DNA of 13,380 nucleotides from Thermococci archaeon. GTDB taxonomy: Archaea > Methanobacteriota_B > Thermococci > Thermococcales > Thermococcaceae. This document shows, in pieces, positions 5,612-11,543 of this stretch. The stretch's first letter is position 1, and every line of letters begins with the position of its first letter. A model generated the notes under the pieces. The model searched no databases, had not been told where the DNA came from, and saw only the letters and a list, made by a program, of their open reading frames with translations. The stretch spans positions 1 to 13,380 of the forward strand of contig QMUF01000031.1 of the NCBI GenBank assembly GCA_003663525.1, in the 5' to 3' direction. Position numbers and translations under genes: made by a program.

Positions 5612-6852
5612 AGTCTAACAACCTCCGCAATAGCTGTTTTAAGGGGCTTGGTGACATCCCAGTCTATTATCAACGCATAGGAAGAGAGTTTCCTAAGGTA
5701 AGCCTTTCTTCTGAGGTCCAAGATTTTAATAGCAAGATCTTCTTCATTGCTTTTTGGTTTTAGAGCAGAATACGGGTCAGGAGAAATCACTATTGTCTTG
5801 TAACCATAATGATACATCATCTTTAGTGCTTTTCTGCTTTCCTCACTCACTAGTGGGGAAACGTAAATTATCTGAGCATTTGCAGGGAACCGGGTTCTTA
5901 TGAGGTGCTCTACCTGATATGCTATTAGATTGTTCTTATCGGGCTTTGCGGTGCTTAACAGATCGACACATTTAAAGAAATGTCTCTTTCCATAGTCCAC
6001 CCGGGCCCAAAGGGGAACGCTTTCTGAAAGCAGAAGGCCAAAACTGGTACCATTTTTAAGACAATCGAGCATAAGAGAAGCAGCAGCTCTAACAGAGTAA
6101 TCTATAACATTGGCCCCCAGGTATCCAGCATCAAGGACGATCACAACATCTACCTTTCTCTCACTTTCATATTCGTTGCTCATTATTTTACCAATCTTGG
6201 CCGTTGCTTTCCAGTTAATTACCTTAAATGGATCTCCAGGCTGATATTCTCTAATCGCATGGAACTCAACACCTTCGCCAATTCTCGGGGAGGGCAATGG
6301 GCCTACAGTGATTTTGGTACCCTTCGTTGAGTAAGGCGTTATTACATCTTCGATTAAAGGAACACCTATAAGTTCATCATAAAGCTCCAATTGTCTGTCT
6401 TTTTTAAAGAAACCAAATGGATCCTGATAGCTCATTTTAATTTTACTAAATTCGTGAACTCCCCTACGAACTTTAATTTTATATGAGAGCTCCCTTACTT
6501 CATCCCTTTTCAGTGATAACAGAAACTCTTTGCTCCCTTCAACCACTTCGAGGCCCTCTGGAACATCCTCAGTTATCTTTAAGCTTGGAATTCTTTCATT
6601 TGACTTAACCACAAGCTTTACTTCTATGATCTCCCCCTCAAGGATTCTGTCATGGGGTAAAATACGCTCTATTTTCACTTCCAGCTTAGGTTTGAAAAAA
6701 GCCACTGCAATAAAAAAGAGCCATATTACAGGGAGTGTCAAGTAGATCATGTCCCACCTTAATGCGAAAAATGCCATTAAGACTCCTAACCACAGAGCCA
6801 GTAAAAGCTGAAGTGCCTTTCCTGTTGGATAAAACTCCCTCATAGCCCTCAC
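5608..6852 (-). CDS. DUF58 domain protein with VWA-like fold
   Basis: 414 residues. Two N-terminal membrane helices (about 14-31 and 36-53) are followed by a beta-rich domain (about 58-170), then the DUF58 signature REYQPGDPFKVINWKATAK (201-219). A von Willebrand A-like segment starts at VDVVIVLDAG (234-243), with its Asp in the position of the metal-site motif. DUF58 proteins are commonly encoded next to MoxR ATPases and are thought to act with them in assembly or folding of membrane or extracytoplasmic complexes. The GTG at 6852 overlaps the MoxR stop (GTGA). The ATG at 6843 is an alternative start with GTGAGG just upstream and may be the real one. Stop overlaps the next gene by four bases. 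Confidence 0.88.
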   Translation of the reverse strand: MRAMREFYPTGKALQLLLALWLGVLMAFFALRWDMIYLTLPVIWLFFIAVAFFKPKLEVKIERILPHDRILEGEIIEVKLVVKSNERIPSLKITEDVPEGLEVVEGSKEFLLSLKRDEVRELSYKIKVRRGVHEFSKIKMSYQDPFGFFKKDRQLELYDELIGVPLIEDVITPYSTKGTKITVGPLPSPRIGEGVEFHAIREYQPGDPFKVINWKATAKIGKIMSNEYESERKVDVVIVLDAGYLGANVIDYSVRAAASLMLDCLKNGTSFGLLLSESVPLWARVDYGKRHFFKCVDLLSTAKPDKNNLIAYQVEHLIRTRFPANAQIIYVSPLVSEESRKALKMMYHYGYKTIVISPDPYSALKPKSNEEDLAIKILDLRRKAYLRKLSSYALIIDWDVTKPLKTAIAEVVRL

Positions 6853-7802
6853 TCGAATTTTGGCACTGGTATTTTCTCAAGCATCTTTCCCATAACCATC
6901 TCTTGGCTAACTCTAGTGTACCAGAGCTCTCTCTTCAAGATAAGGCGGTGACTCAAAGCGGGAATTGCAACTTTCTTTATATCATCTGGAATTACGTAAT
7001 CTCTCCCTTCCAGGGTGGCATAGGCCCTTGAAAGCCTAAGCAATGCCAAACTTCCCCTTGGTGAGGCTCCAACTTCAATCTCCTTCTTGTTTTCTCTAGT
7101 GGCCCTTACTATTTCAGTTATATAATCCAGAACTGCATCACTTATATAGACATCTTCAATCGCCCTTTGCATCTCCATGACCTCTTTTGCTGAACCCACT
7201 TGGTTTATATCTACTTCCTCTTTCTTCCTTCCAATTCTTCTCTTTAATATCTCAACCTCTTCCTCCTTTGTGGGATACCCCACCCTCAACCTGACTAAGA
7301 ACCTATCTAATTGGGCCTCAGGAAGAGGATAAGTCCCTTCCTGCTCTATTGGGTTTTGAGTTGCTATCACCACAAAGGGCCTTTCAAGGTGGTAGGTTTT
7401 GCCTTCTATTGTTACCTGTCTCTCCTGCATTGCCTCAAGCAGAGCCGATTGAGTTTTTGGGGGTGCCCTATTAACCTCATCAGCGAGTAGAATATTTGTG
7501 AATATTGGGCCTTTCTTGAATTCAAATTCAAGGCTCTTCTGGTTAAAGACACTGACCCCTAAAATATCAGAGGGTAACAGATCTGGCGTGAACTGGACTC
7601 TTCGGAATTTAACCCCTAAAGCTGCTGCAAAGCTTTTTGCCATTAGAGTCTTTGCCAGGCCCGGCAAGTCTTCAATGAGTATATGCCCATCCGCCAGAAT
7701 TGTCGCGAGTATTAATTTCAGAACTTCCCTTTTCCCCACTATGGCTTTTCCAACTTCATTTAAAATCTCATTCCCCTTTTCGTGAACTTCTTCTATTTTC
7801 AT
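6849..7802 (-). CDS. MoxR-family AAA+ ATPase
   Basis: 317 residues, the usual MoxR length. Walker A is the family variant EDLPGLAKT (44-52), Walker B LLADEVNRA (105-113), sensor 1 ATQNP (147-151), and the arginine-containing PEAQLDRF (161-168). A C-terminal lid helix domain contains the GASPRGSLALLRLSRAYA segment typical of MoxR. It is a soluble chaperone-like ATPase expected to remodel complexes containing the adjacent DUF58/VWA-like protein. The start codon lies 35 bases inside the 3' end of the upstream gene; GGTGGAGGCGGATG upstream provides the ribosome binding site. The 3' end overlaps the DUF58 GTG start. Family call is firm; the physiological target is unknown. Confidence 0.93.
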   Translation of the reverse strand: MKIEEVHEKGNEILNEVGKAIVGKREVLKLILATILADGHILIEDLPGLAKTLMAKSFAAALGVKFRRVQFTPDLLPSDILGVSVFNQKSLEFEFKKGPIFTNILLADEVNRAPPKTQSALLEAMQERQVTIEGKTYHLERPFVVIATQNPIEQEGTYPLPEAQLDRFLVRLRVGYPTKEEEVEILKRRIGRKKEEVDINQVGSAKEVMEMQRAIEDVYISDAVLDYITEIVRATRENKKEIEVGASPRGSLALLRLSRAYATLEGRDYVIPDDIKKVAIPALSHRLILKRELWYTRVSQEMVMGKMLEKIPVPKFE

Positions 7803-8202
7803 TTACATCCGCCTCCACCATTTTAAGGGCATTTTTAAGATTATCTAAAAAACTCCCTTCAGGTAAGGAGCTGAAGATCTCTCGAGTTCTTGCTTTTGCT
7901 TTCTCCCTATTATCCTCAAGGACCTCATATATCTCCAAAATTGCATCAGAGATTATTTGCCTTGCAACCGTCCCCTTCCTTGCCATCTTTATAACGTCAG
8001 TGAGCCTCTCAACATCCGTCTTCTTTTCCTTCACATTTCCTCTCCTTCTAGGTAGATATGGGAGTTCAGTTTCTTCTAACACAAATGCGAGAAGAATCAC
8101 ACCAGCAATTAAAACAGCAATCCATCTAACTAGATAGGAACCTGCAAGGAACGCTATCAATACAAAAGGAAAGACTAAAATGAGTGCAAGGTTAAACCTC
8201 AT
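7768..8202 (-). CDS. Small membrane-anchored protein of the MoxR operon
   Basis: 144 residues. Two N-terminal membrane helices (about 5-22 and 25-42), then a positively charged PRRRG segment and a cytoplasmic, mostly helical domain of about 90 residues (EIYEVLEDNREKAKARTREI in its centre) ending in a basic tail. I recognise no family. The ATG overlaps the stop of the DUF4129 gene by 11 bases and is preceded by AAAGGTGATG, a strong ribosome binding site. Its own 3' end overlaps the MoxR gene by 35 bases. The coupling and the exposed cytoplasmic domain make it a candidate adaptor or regulator for the ATPase; this is inference from position only. Confidence 0.75.
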   Translation of the reverse strand: MRFNLALILVFPFVLIAFLAGSYLVRWIAVLIAGVILLAFVLEETELPYLPRRRGNVKEKKTDVERLTDVIKMARKGTVARQIISDAILEIYEVLEDNREKAKARTREIFSSLPEGSFLDNLKNALKMVEADVNENRRSSRKGE

Positions 8203-9025
8203 TTACATCACCTTTAATCCTCGTATAGAGATCATAAGCTTTCCTAGCATCATCCATTGTAACTTTTTCAGGTGCATATTTTGCTTTTTCAAAGAGCTTT
8301 GCAAGATTCACATAGGCCTCGTGTTTATACTTCACCCTCTCAGCATGTTCCCAGTGTGTCCAGCTTTCTCTGTAAGGGATGCCCAAAAGTCTGAGCCATA
8401 TCACAGCATTTTTATACAATTTGATTACTATCTCATTTGGGTCTCCAAGAAAGTTTATGCCTTCCTCCTCCAACTTTTTATCAAATTCTTCCACAATTGC
8501 TTTAAGTTTTCTCCTCTCCCGAGCAGCCCTCAAATCAAGGTAAAATCTAACTGCGACATAACCTAAAAGCACTATAAGTATTCCAAAGAAAGCATACAGA
8601 TAAGTACTTCCTCCAAAAGAACCCCCCAAGGGGTTCTGAAAGTACCGCTCATAAAAGCTTACATGATAGCTCTGATTAGCATAATACACTCCTTCACTCT
8701 GATTAAGGGTCATGTTTGGCAGAGGGGCTTTGTAAAGCTTGTAGAGAATCGGAAGAGCAAGGATAACAGAACCAACTATTATAGCTAAAAATATTCCCCA
8801 GTTCACCTGGTATCCCGGCCCTTCTTTGGCAAATGGATCCCCAACTGTAAGGAAAATCTGGATAAGAATTATTCCCGCAATTACAATTAAAATAGCAAAA
8901 AATAAACCAATTAGGTAATAATTCTGTGTTCCCTTTTTTATCTCACCGATTCTAGCTTGGGAGCTTATTATTGCACTCATCAGCAGAATAATGACAAAAT
9001 AAAGGACCATTAGTCTACGTCTCAT
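8192..9025 (-). CDS. DUF4129-domain membrane protein, first gene of the MoxR operon
   Basis: 277 residues. An N-terminal hydrophobic segment (5-22, signal or membrane anchor) and three further membrane helices (about 37-59, 75-97 and 142-162) enclose an outside loop of about 45 residues with possible N-glycosylation sites (NMT, NQS, NQS). The cytoplasmic C-terminus from about 195 (DPNEIVIKLYKNAVIWLRLL, then YRESWTHWEH) matches the DUF4129 pattern found at the end of transglutaminase-like proteins or as separate proteins in MoxR-DUF58 clusters. It has no transglutaminase domain. The ATG has only a weak ribosome binding site (GGGA) and starts a five-gene overlapping operon. Confidence 0.72.
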   Translation of the reverse strand: MRRRLMVLYFVIILLMSAIISSQARIGEIKKGTQNYYLIGLFFAILIVIAGIILIQIFLTVGDPFAKEGPGYQVNWGIFLAIIVGSVILALPILYKLYKAPLPNMTLNQSEGVYYANQSYHVSFYERYFQNPLGGSFGGSTYLYAFFGILIVLLGYVAVRFYLDLRAARERRKLKAIVEEFDKKLEEEGINFLGDPNEIVIKLYKNAVIWLRLLGIPYRESWTHWEHAERVKYKHEAYVNLAKLFEKAKYAPEKVTMDDARKAYDLYTRIKGDVNEV

Positions 9026-9056
9026 AGTATCCCATCTGTGACTCTATATAAAGATA

Positions 9057-9076
9057 GGTTTAAAAAGTTTTACAAC
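9057..9076. promoter_or_regulatory. Shared divergent promoter of the MoxR operon and the DUF2118 gene
   Basis: Only 73 bp separate the two divergent start codons. The A/T core TTTAAAAA (9060-9067) is about 32-39 bp before the plus-strand ATG at 9099. Read on the minus strand as TTTTTAAA, it is about 35-42 bp before the ATG at 9025. A second, closer box on the minus strand, CTTTATATAG, could give a leaderless transcript. A TACAAC hexamer (9071-9076) adjoins the core. Confidence 0.45.
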
Positions 9077-9098
9077 GTCGAAAACCCCGGGTGAGAAT

Positions 9099-9596
9099 AT
9101 GGAAAAGATTCCACAGCTTTTTGTTGAGAGTAATATTGAAGAATGCGTTTATGAGGGCAAAACAAAAGTAGACTGCATAATCATCCAAGACAACATAGAA
9201 GTTAGGTTAAAGAAAGGGGAAAGCATACCTGAGTTTATAAATTTAGAGAAGGCAAAATTCATGAAGAAAGAAGTTTATGATAGATTTCATTTCTATGTGG
9301 ATAAATACGAGCACAAAATGATATGTGATGCCATTATAGTATTTCCCGATAGAAGGACTGAGCTCCGCCTCTACAAAGAGGATGAATTAATGCTCTTACC
9401 CGTAGAAGGATATGTATCAAGTATAATTGCAGGAATTGGGAACAGAGTTAGAAAAAGTGATGCATTTGCTGCAATAACAAGTAAAAAGGGGGAAGTACAT
9501 TACCTCAAACCGCCCAAGAATGGAACAGTTGTTTACATCGATGAATTCAGCAACAGGCCACACTATGTATACTACCTTCTTCCAGAGGAGCGTTAA
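9099..9596 (+). CDS. DUF2118 family protein (biotinyl/lipoyl-like fold)
   Basis: 165 residues, mixed alpha/beta and soluble. The C-terminal half (about 98-160: LLPVEGYVSSIIAGIGNRVR, KSDAFAAITSKKGEVHYLKP, then PPKNGTVVYIDEF) has the spacing of a biotinyl/lipoyl-like hammerhead: a GYV strand, a 'G..V.....FA.I..KKGE....P..G.V' run and a closing strand. It lacks the lysine in an MKM motif, so no biotin or lipoate attachment is expected. The combination fits the archaeal DUF2118 family, whose function is unknown. ATG follows GGGTGAG by three bases. It is transcribed alone, divergently from the MoxR operon. Confidence 0.65.
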   Translation: MEKIPQLFVESNIEECVYEGKTKVDCIIIQDNIEVRLKKGESIPEFINLEKAKFMKKEVYDRFHFYVDKYEHKMICDAIIVFPDRRTELRLYKEDELMLLPVEGYVSSIIAGIGNRVRKSDAFAAITSKKGEVHYLKPPKNGTVVYIDEFSNRPHYVYYLLPEER

Positions 9597-9780
9597 TATC
9601 CTTAATAAAGAAACAAATTATATTGGTGCAAAACTGGAGTCTGAGGGATTAATAACGAGGAGGCCCGTTTCCAAAGGGCGTTATGGGAGGACGCAAATAT
9701 TCCATCTTGAGGAAGAGGCTTTCACTGTTAAGAATATCGTACGAGAAGTTTTGGCCGAACGCTTTAACATTAGGCCCTAG
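9597..9780 (+). pseudogene. 5'-truncated winged-helix regulator remnant
   Basis: Directly after the DUF2118 stop, a different frame runs to TAG at 9778-9780 and reads VNILNKETNYIGAKLESEG, then LITRRPVSKGRYGRTQIFHL and EEEAFTVKNIVREVLAERF. This is the end of a winged helix-turn-helix: recognition helix, 'LESEGLI' turn, a wing with SKGRYGRTQIF, and a C-terminal helix. There is no start codon or ribosome binding site at its head; the only upstream ATGs lie inside the DUF2118 gene. At about 60 residues it lacks the first helices and any effector or dimerisation domain, so it looks like the tail of a deleted regulator gene. A fusion with DUF2118 through a frameshift is less likely, since DUF2118 is complete. 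Confidence 0.55.
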
Positions 9781-9898
9781 TTCTTCATCCCAATCAGCAG
9801 AAAACTGCAAGAGTAAGAAGTGTGGGAAAAGTAGGAAGTGGGGCTGTATTAAGAAGTGGAAACCAAGTTGCATAGGTATAACCTCGTACGGCTCGCCC

Positions 9899-9933
9899 CA
9901 CAATTGAAATTGTGCACTTGCTTTTATTTTATT
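9899..9933 (+). terminator. Inverted repeat followed by T-rich tract
   Basis: CACAATT (9899-9905) pairs perfectly with AATTGTG (9908-9914) around a two-base centre, and CTTTTATTTTATT follows. This could end transcripts from the DUF2118/regulator-remnant side; alternatively it is a small palindromic binding site. Confidence 0.3.
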
Positions 9934-10013
9934 CTGATTTGTTTCATCCATGAGGACTGCTCTTTGTATTCCCTAAAATTGTTCTATTTTCAGAGAGAAA
10001 AATTTTGGATAGG

Positions 10014-10061
10014 TTTCTATAGATATTAATCGCGCCAGCACTTCACTTGATAACATAGTGT
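10014..10061 (+). repeat. Direct repeat copy A, upstream of the MBL hydrolase gene
   Basis: 48 bp starting TTTCTATAGATATTAATCGC and ending CTTCACTTGATAACATAGTG+T. It aligns with copy B (11227-11276), with about five substitutions and two single-base gaps. Weaker similarity reaches about 10 bp further left in both (TTTTGGATAGG versus TCTTGGAACAG). The core CACTTGATAACATAGTG is a partial palindrome (CACT...AGTG). In this copy an additional stem ACATAG-TGT-CTATGT (10053-10067) overlaps its end. Confidence 0.8.
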
Positions 10062-10094
10062 CTATGTCGACCTCCGATCAAACTAGTGGAATAC

Positions 10095-10100
10095 TTAAAA
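10095..10100 (+). promoter_or_regulatory. Candidate TATA box of the MBL hydrolase gene
   Basis: TTAAAA within ATACTTAAAACATG lies 37-42 bp upstream of the preferred ATG at 10137, leaving a short leader that contains the GGGGTGAG ribosome binding site (10125-10132). Confidence 0.4.
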
Positions 10101-10136
10101 CATGTGACTCGTAGGACAAAGGTAGGGGTGAGTTCT

Positions 10137-11075
10137 ATGAAAGCGAGTATATACAAAATTGAAGGGGATCTTTACTTGATAGATTTGCCTCAAAAATTAA
10201 GAGGATTCAGGAAGTTCATAAGCTCCTGGGTTTTAAAGGACGGAAGAAGTGCACTTATCGTGGATGTTGGCCCCGCTTCAACTATCAGGCTATTAAAAGA
10301 GGCCTTAGATCAACTTGGAGTCGAAAAGGTTGAATATGTGCTTCTCACACATATCCATATTGACCATGCGGGAGGAATTGGGCACTTTGTTGAGCTTTAC
10401 CCTGATGCGAAAGTTGTGGTTAACGAAAGAGGAGAGAAACACTTAATGGAGCCAACGAGGCTATGGGAAGCAAGCAAGAAAGTTCTAGGAGAGCTCGCGT
10501 ATGTCTATGGAGAGATTAGACCAGTACCCGGAGAAAATATCTATAAAGGAGAGGTGACATTTTCGGGAATGGACGTTGGGATAATCCCGACTCCTGGTCA
10601 TGCTCCTCATCATCAGAGTTATATTCTTGGAGACTATCTGTTCACTGGGGATTCTACCGGGATATTTTTAGAACTTGACGACGGTATATACTTAAGACCT
10701 GCTACACCTCCGAGGTTTGTTAAAGAGCTTTATGAGGAATCATTAGACAAGATGTTTGAAGTGGGGAGGAAGAAAATTTGCTTTGCACATTTTAGAATGT
10801 ATGAAGACAGTAAGAAACTTATCAAAATGCACAAGGAACAGATAAACATGTGGATAAGTATAGTTCGTGAGGTTATGCATGAATACCCAGCAGAAGAAGT
10901 TTCTAAAGTATTGGATATTGTGAAAGAAAGGCTACTCGAGAAAGACAAACTTTTTGCTAACTATCTAAAGCTTGACGAAGATATAAAAGAAAGAGAAGAG
11001 CATTTTACAAAAAACTCCCTAATGGGAATTTATAATTACCTGAAAACACTGGAAAGCTCACACGGCTCAATCTAG
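10137..11075 (+). CDS. Metallo-beta-lactamase-fold metallohydrolase
   Basis: 312 residues from the chosen start. Soluble zinc-dependent hydrolase. The metal site THIHIDHAGG holds H72, H74, D76 and H77 (numbered from the 10137 start); further ligands are H155 in TPGHAPHH, D172 in the FTGDS motif and H218 in CFAHF. An N-terminal beta-sheet contains LIVDVGPAST, typical of the glyoxalase-II/'Zn-dependent hydrolase' branch. The C-terminal 90 residues are helical and charged, an extension that may form a dimer or substrate cap. The ATG at 10137 is preceded by GGGGTGAG. An in-frame ATG at 10086 has no ribosome binding site and lies upstream of the TATA-like box. The gene stands alone between two copies of a direct repeat. 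Substrate unknown. Confidence 0.88.
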   Translation: MKASIYKIEGDLYLIDLPQKLRGFRKFISSWVLKDGRSALIVDVGPASTIRLLKEALDQLGVEKVEYVLLTHIHIDHAGGIGHFVELYPDAKVVVNERGEKHLMEPTRLWEASKKVLGELAYVYGEIRPVPGENIYKGEVTFSGMDVGIIPTPGHAPHHQSYILGDYLFTGDSTGIFLELDDGIYLRPATPPRFVKELYEESLDKMFEVGRKKICFAHFRMYEDSKKLIKMHKEQINMWISIVREVMHEYPAEEVSKVLDIVKERLLEKDKLFANYLKLDEDIKEREEHFTKNSLMGIYNYLKTLESSHGSI

Positions 11076-11180
11076 GGAAACAAACTTGCTAAAGCCAGAT
11101 TATTAATCTTAGAAGGAATCTCACGCATCGAGAGGTATATCTCCATTTTAGGAGATGGAATTGTTGAAACTGTGGATTAA
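11076..11180 (+). pseudogene. In-frame 34-codon continuation past the hydrolase stop codon
   Basis: After the TAG at 11073-11075 the same frame stays open for 34 codons to TAA at 11178-11180. It reads GNKLAKARLLILEGISRIER, then YISILGDGIVETVD, an amphipathic, protein-like segment. There is no start codon with a ribosome binding site. It could be the tail of a longer ancestral hydrolase cut off by a nonsense change, or the end of another lost gene, or chance. I do not recognise the segment. Confidence 0.3.
11139..11156 (+). terminator. Small hairpin downstream of the hydrolase gene
   Basis: ATCTCC (11139-11144) pairs with GGAGAT (11151-11156) across the six-base loop ATTTTA, 64 bp after the hydrolase stop. 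There is no T-run after it, so a terminator role is weak. It lies inside the in-frame continuation and may be coincidence. Confidence 0.2.
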
Positions 11181-11226
11181 CCTGGTGCTACTAAGAAGAT
11201 GTTTTTGTGTCCCATCTTGGAACAGA

Positions 11227-11276
11227 TTTCTGTAGGATATTATATCGCACTAGCAGTTCACTTGATAATATAGTGT
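11227..11276 (+). repeat. Direct repeat copy B, downstream of the MBL hydrolase gene
   Basis: 50 bp starting TTTCTGTAGGATATTATATC and ending GTTCACTTGATAATATAGTG+T. It matches copy A (10014-10061) at about 43 of 50 aligned positions, in the same orientation, 1.2 kb apart. The best-conserved block is TTCACTTGATAAYATAGTGT. Confidence 0.8.
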
Positions 11277-11300
11277 GTGCGGATTACTGTATGAGTGTAC

Positions 11301-11381
11301 CTGAGCTCTTAGGGGTGAATTAACTTCTGGTTAACTCAGTTTCATAACAATGGGTGCCGACTAGAGTGAGATTGTAGTCGG
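11301..11381 (+). other. Cluster of inverted repeats, possible structured RNA or operator region
   Basis: Within 81 bp there are three perfect stems: TTAAC-TTCTG-GTTAA (11320-11334), extended outward by CTGAG (11301-11305) with CTCAG (11335-11339), and CCGACTA-N11-TAGTCGG (11357-11381). Loops and spacing would allow consecutive RNA hairpins. No known RNA family is recognised. Confidence 0.3.
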
Positions 11382-11503
11382 ACTTATGATGGAAATCTCA
11401 ATAGAATACTTTAGGAGTTTTTGAAGAAATTGTGGAGGAGTTCTTGATTAGGCTTAATGGGGTCAAAAAGTTGCTCTTTCGTTTTATGAGGATTTAAGTA
11501 ATT

Positions 11504-11513
11504 CTTTTATATC
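11504..11513 (+). promoter_or_regulatory. Promoter of the beta-helix protein gene
   Basis: CTTTTATATC is a TATA-like box 31-40 bp before the ATG at 11544. The ribosome binding site AAAGGTGG (GGTGG at 11533-11537) sits at the start of the short predicted leader. Confidence 0.5.
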
Positions 11514-11543
11514 CCGACGCCTAAAGCAAAAAGGTGGATATTT

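Larger units (their letters stand above)
9781..10136. other. Gene-poor stretch between regulator remnant and hydrolase gene
   Basis: No convincing gene. On the plus strand a frame through 9784-9907 encodes a short Cys/Lys-rich segment (four cysteines spaced C-x4-C-x7-C-x7-C within NCKSKKCGKSRKWG and CIKKWKPSC) without a usable start codon. It may be debris of a Cys-rich protein. The stretch also holds the inverted repeat CACAATT-GA-AATTGTG (9899-9914) followed by a T-rich run, the first copy of the direct repeat (10014-10061), and the hydrolase promoter. The rest shows nothing I can name. Confidence 0.5.
11181..11503. other. Gene-poor stretch with several inverted repeats
   Basis: No gene of useful length is seen on either strand. 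It contains copy B of the direct repeat (11227-11276), the nested stems CTGAG/CTCAG (11301-11305 with 11335-11339) and TTAAC-TTCTG-GTTAA (11320-11334), and the perfect 7-bp stem CCGACTA/TAGTCGG (11357-11363, 11375-11381). It ends before the promoter of the beta-helix gene, so it would not be part of that gene's leader. A structured RNA or a regulator-binding region is possible. Confidence 0.4.

Noticed and set aside
7498..8566. Several plus-strand open frames opposite the MoxR operon
   Set aside because: Antisense to genes with strong family motifs and coupled ribosome binding sites; no start signals of their own.
9520..9596. Extension of the winged-helix remnant to the ATG at 9520 inside the DUF2118 gene
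   Set aside because: The added residues come from reading DUF2118 codons out of frame and do not look like a helix-turn-helix start; no ribosome binding site.
9649..9951. 100-residue minus-strand open frame with repeated HFLL/PHF hydrophobic stretch
   Set aside because: Overlaps the winged-helix remnant on the other strand, lacks a promoter and ribosome binding site, and its hydrophobic repeat is just the complement of a purine-rich plus strand. Not impossible, but unsupported.
10053..10067. ACATAG-TGT-CTATGT as a recombination crossover or terminator hairpin
   Set aside because: Present only in copy A of the direct repeat; the three-base loop and absence of a T-run give no basis for a functional call.
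11383..11425. TTATGATGGAAATC, resembling the C box of a C/D guide RNA
   Set aside because: The motif is imperfect and no properly spaced D, C' and D' boxes follow.
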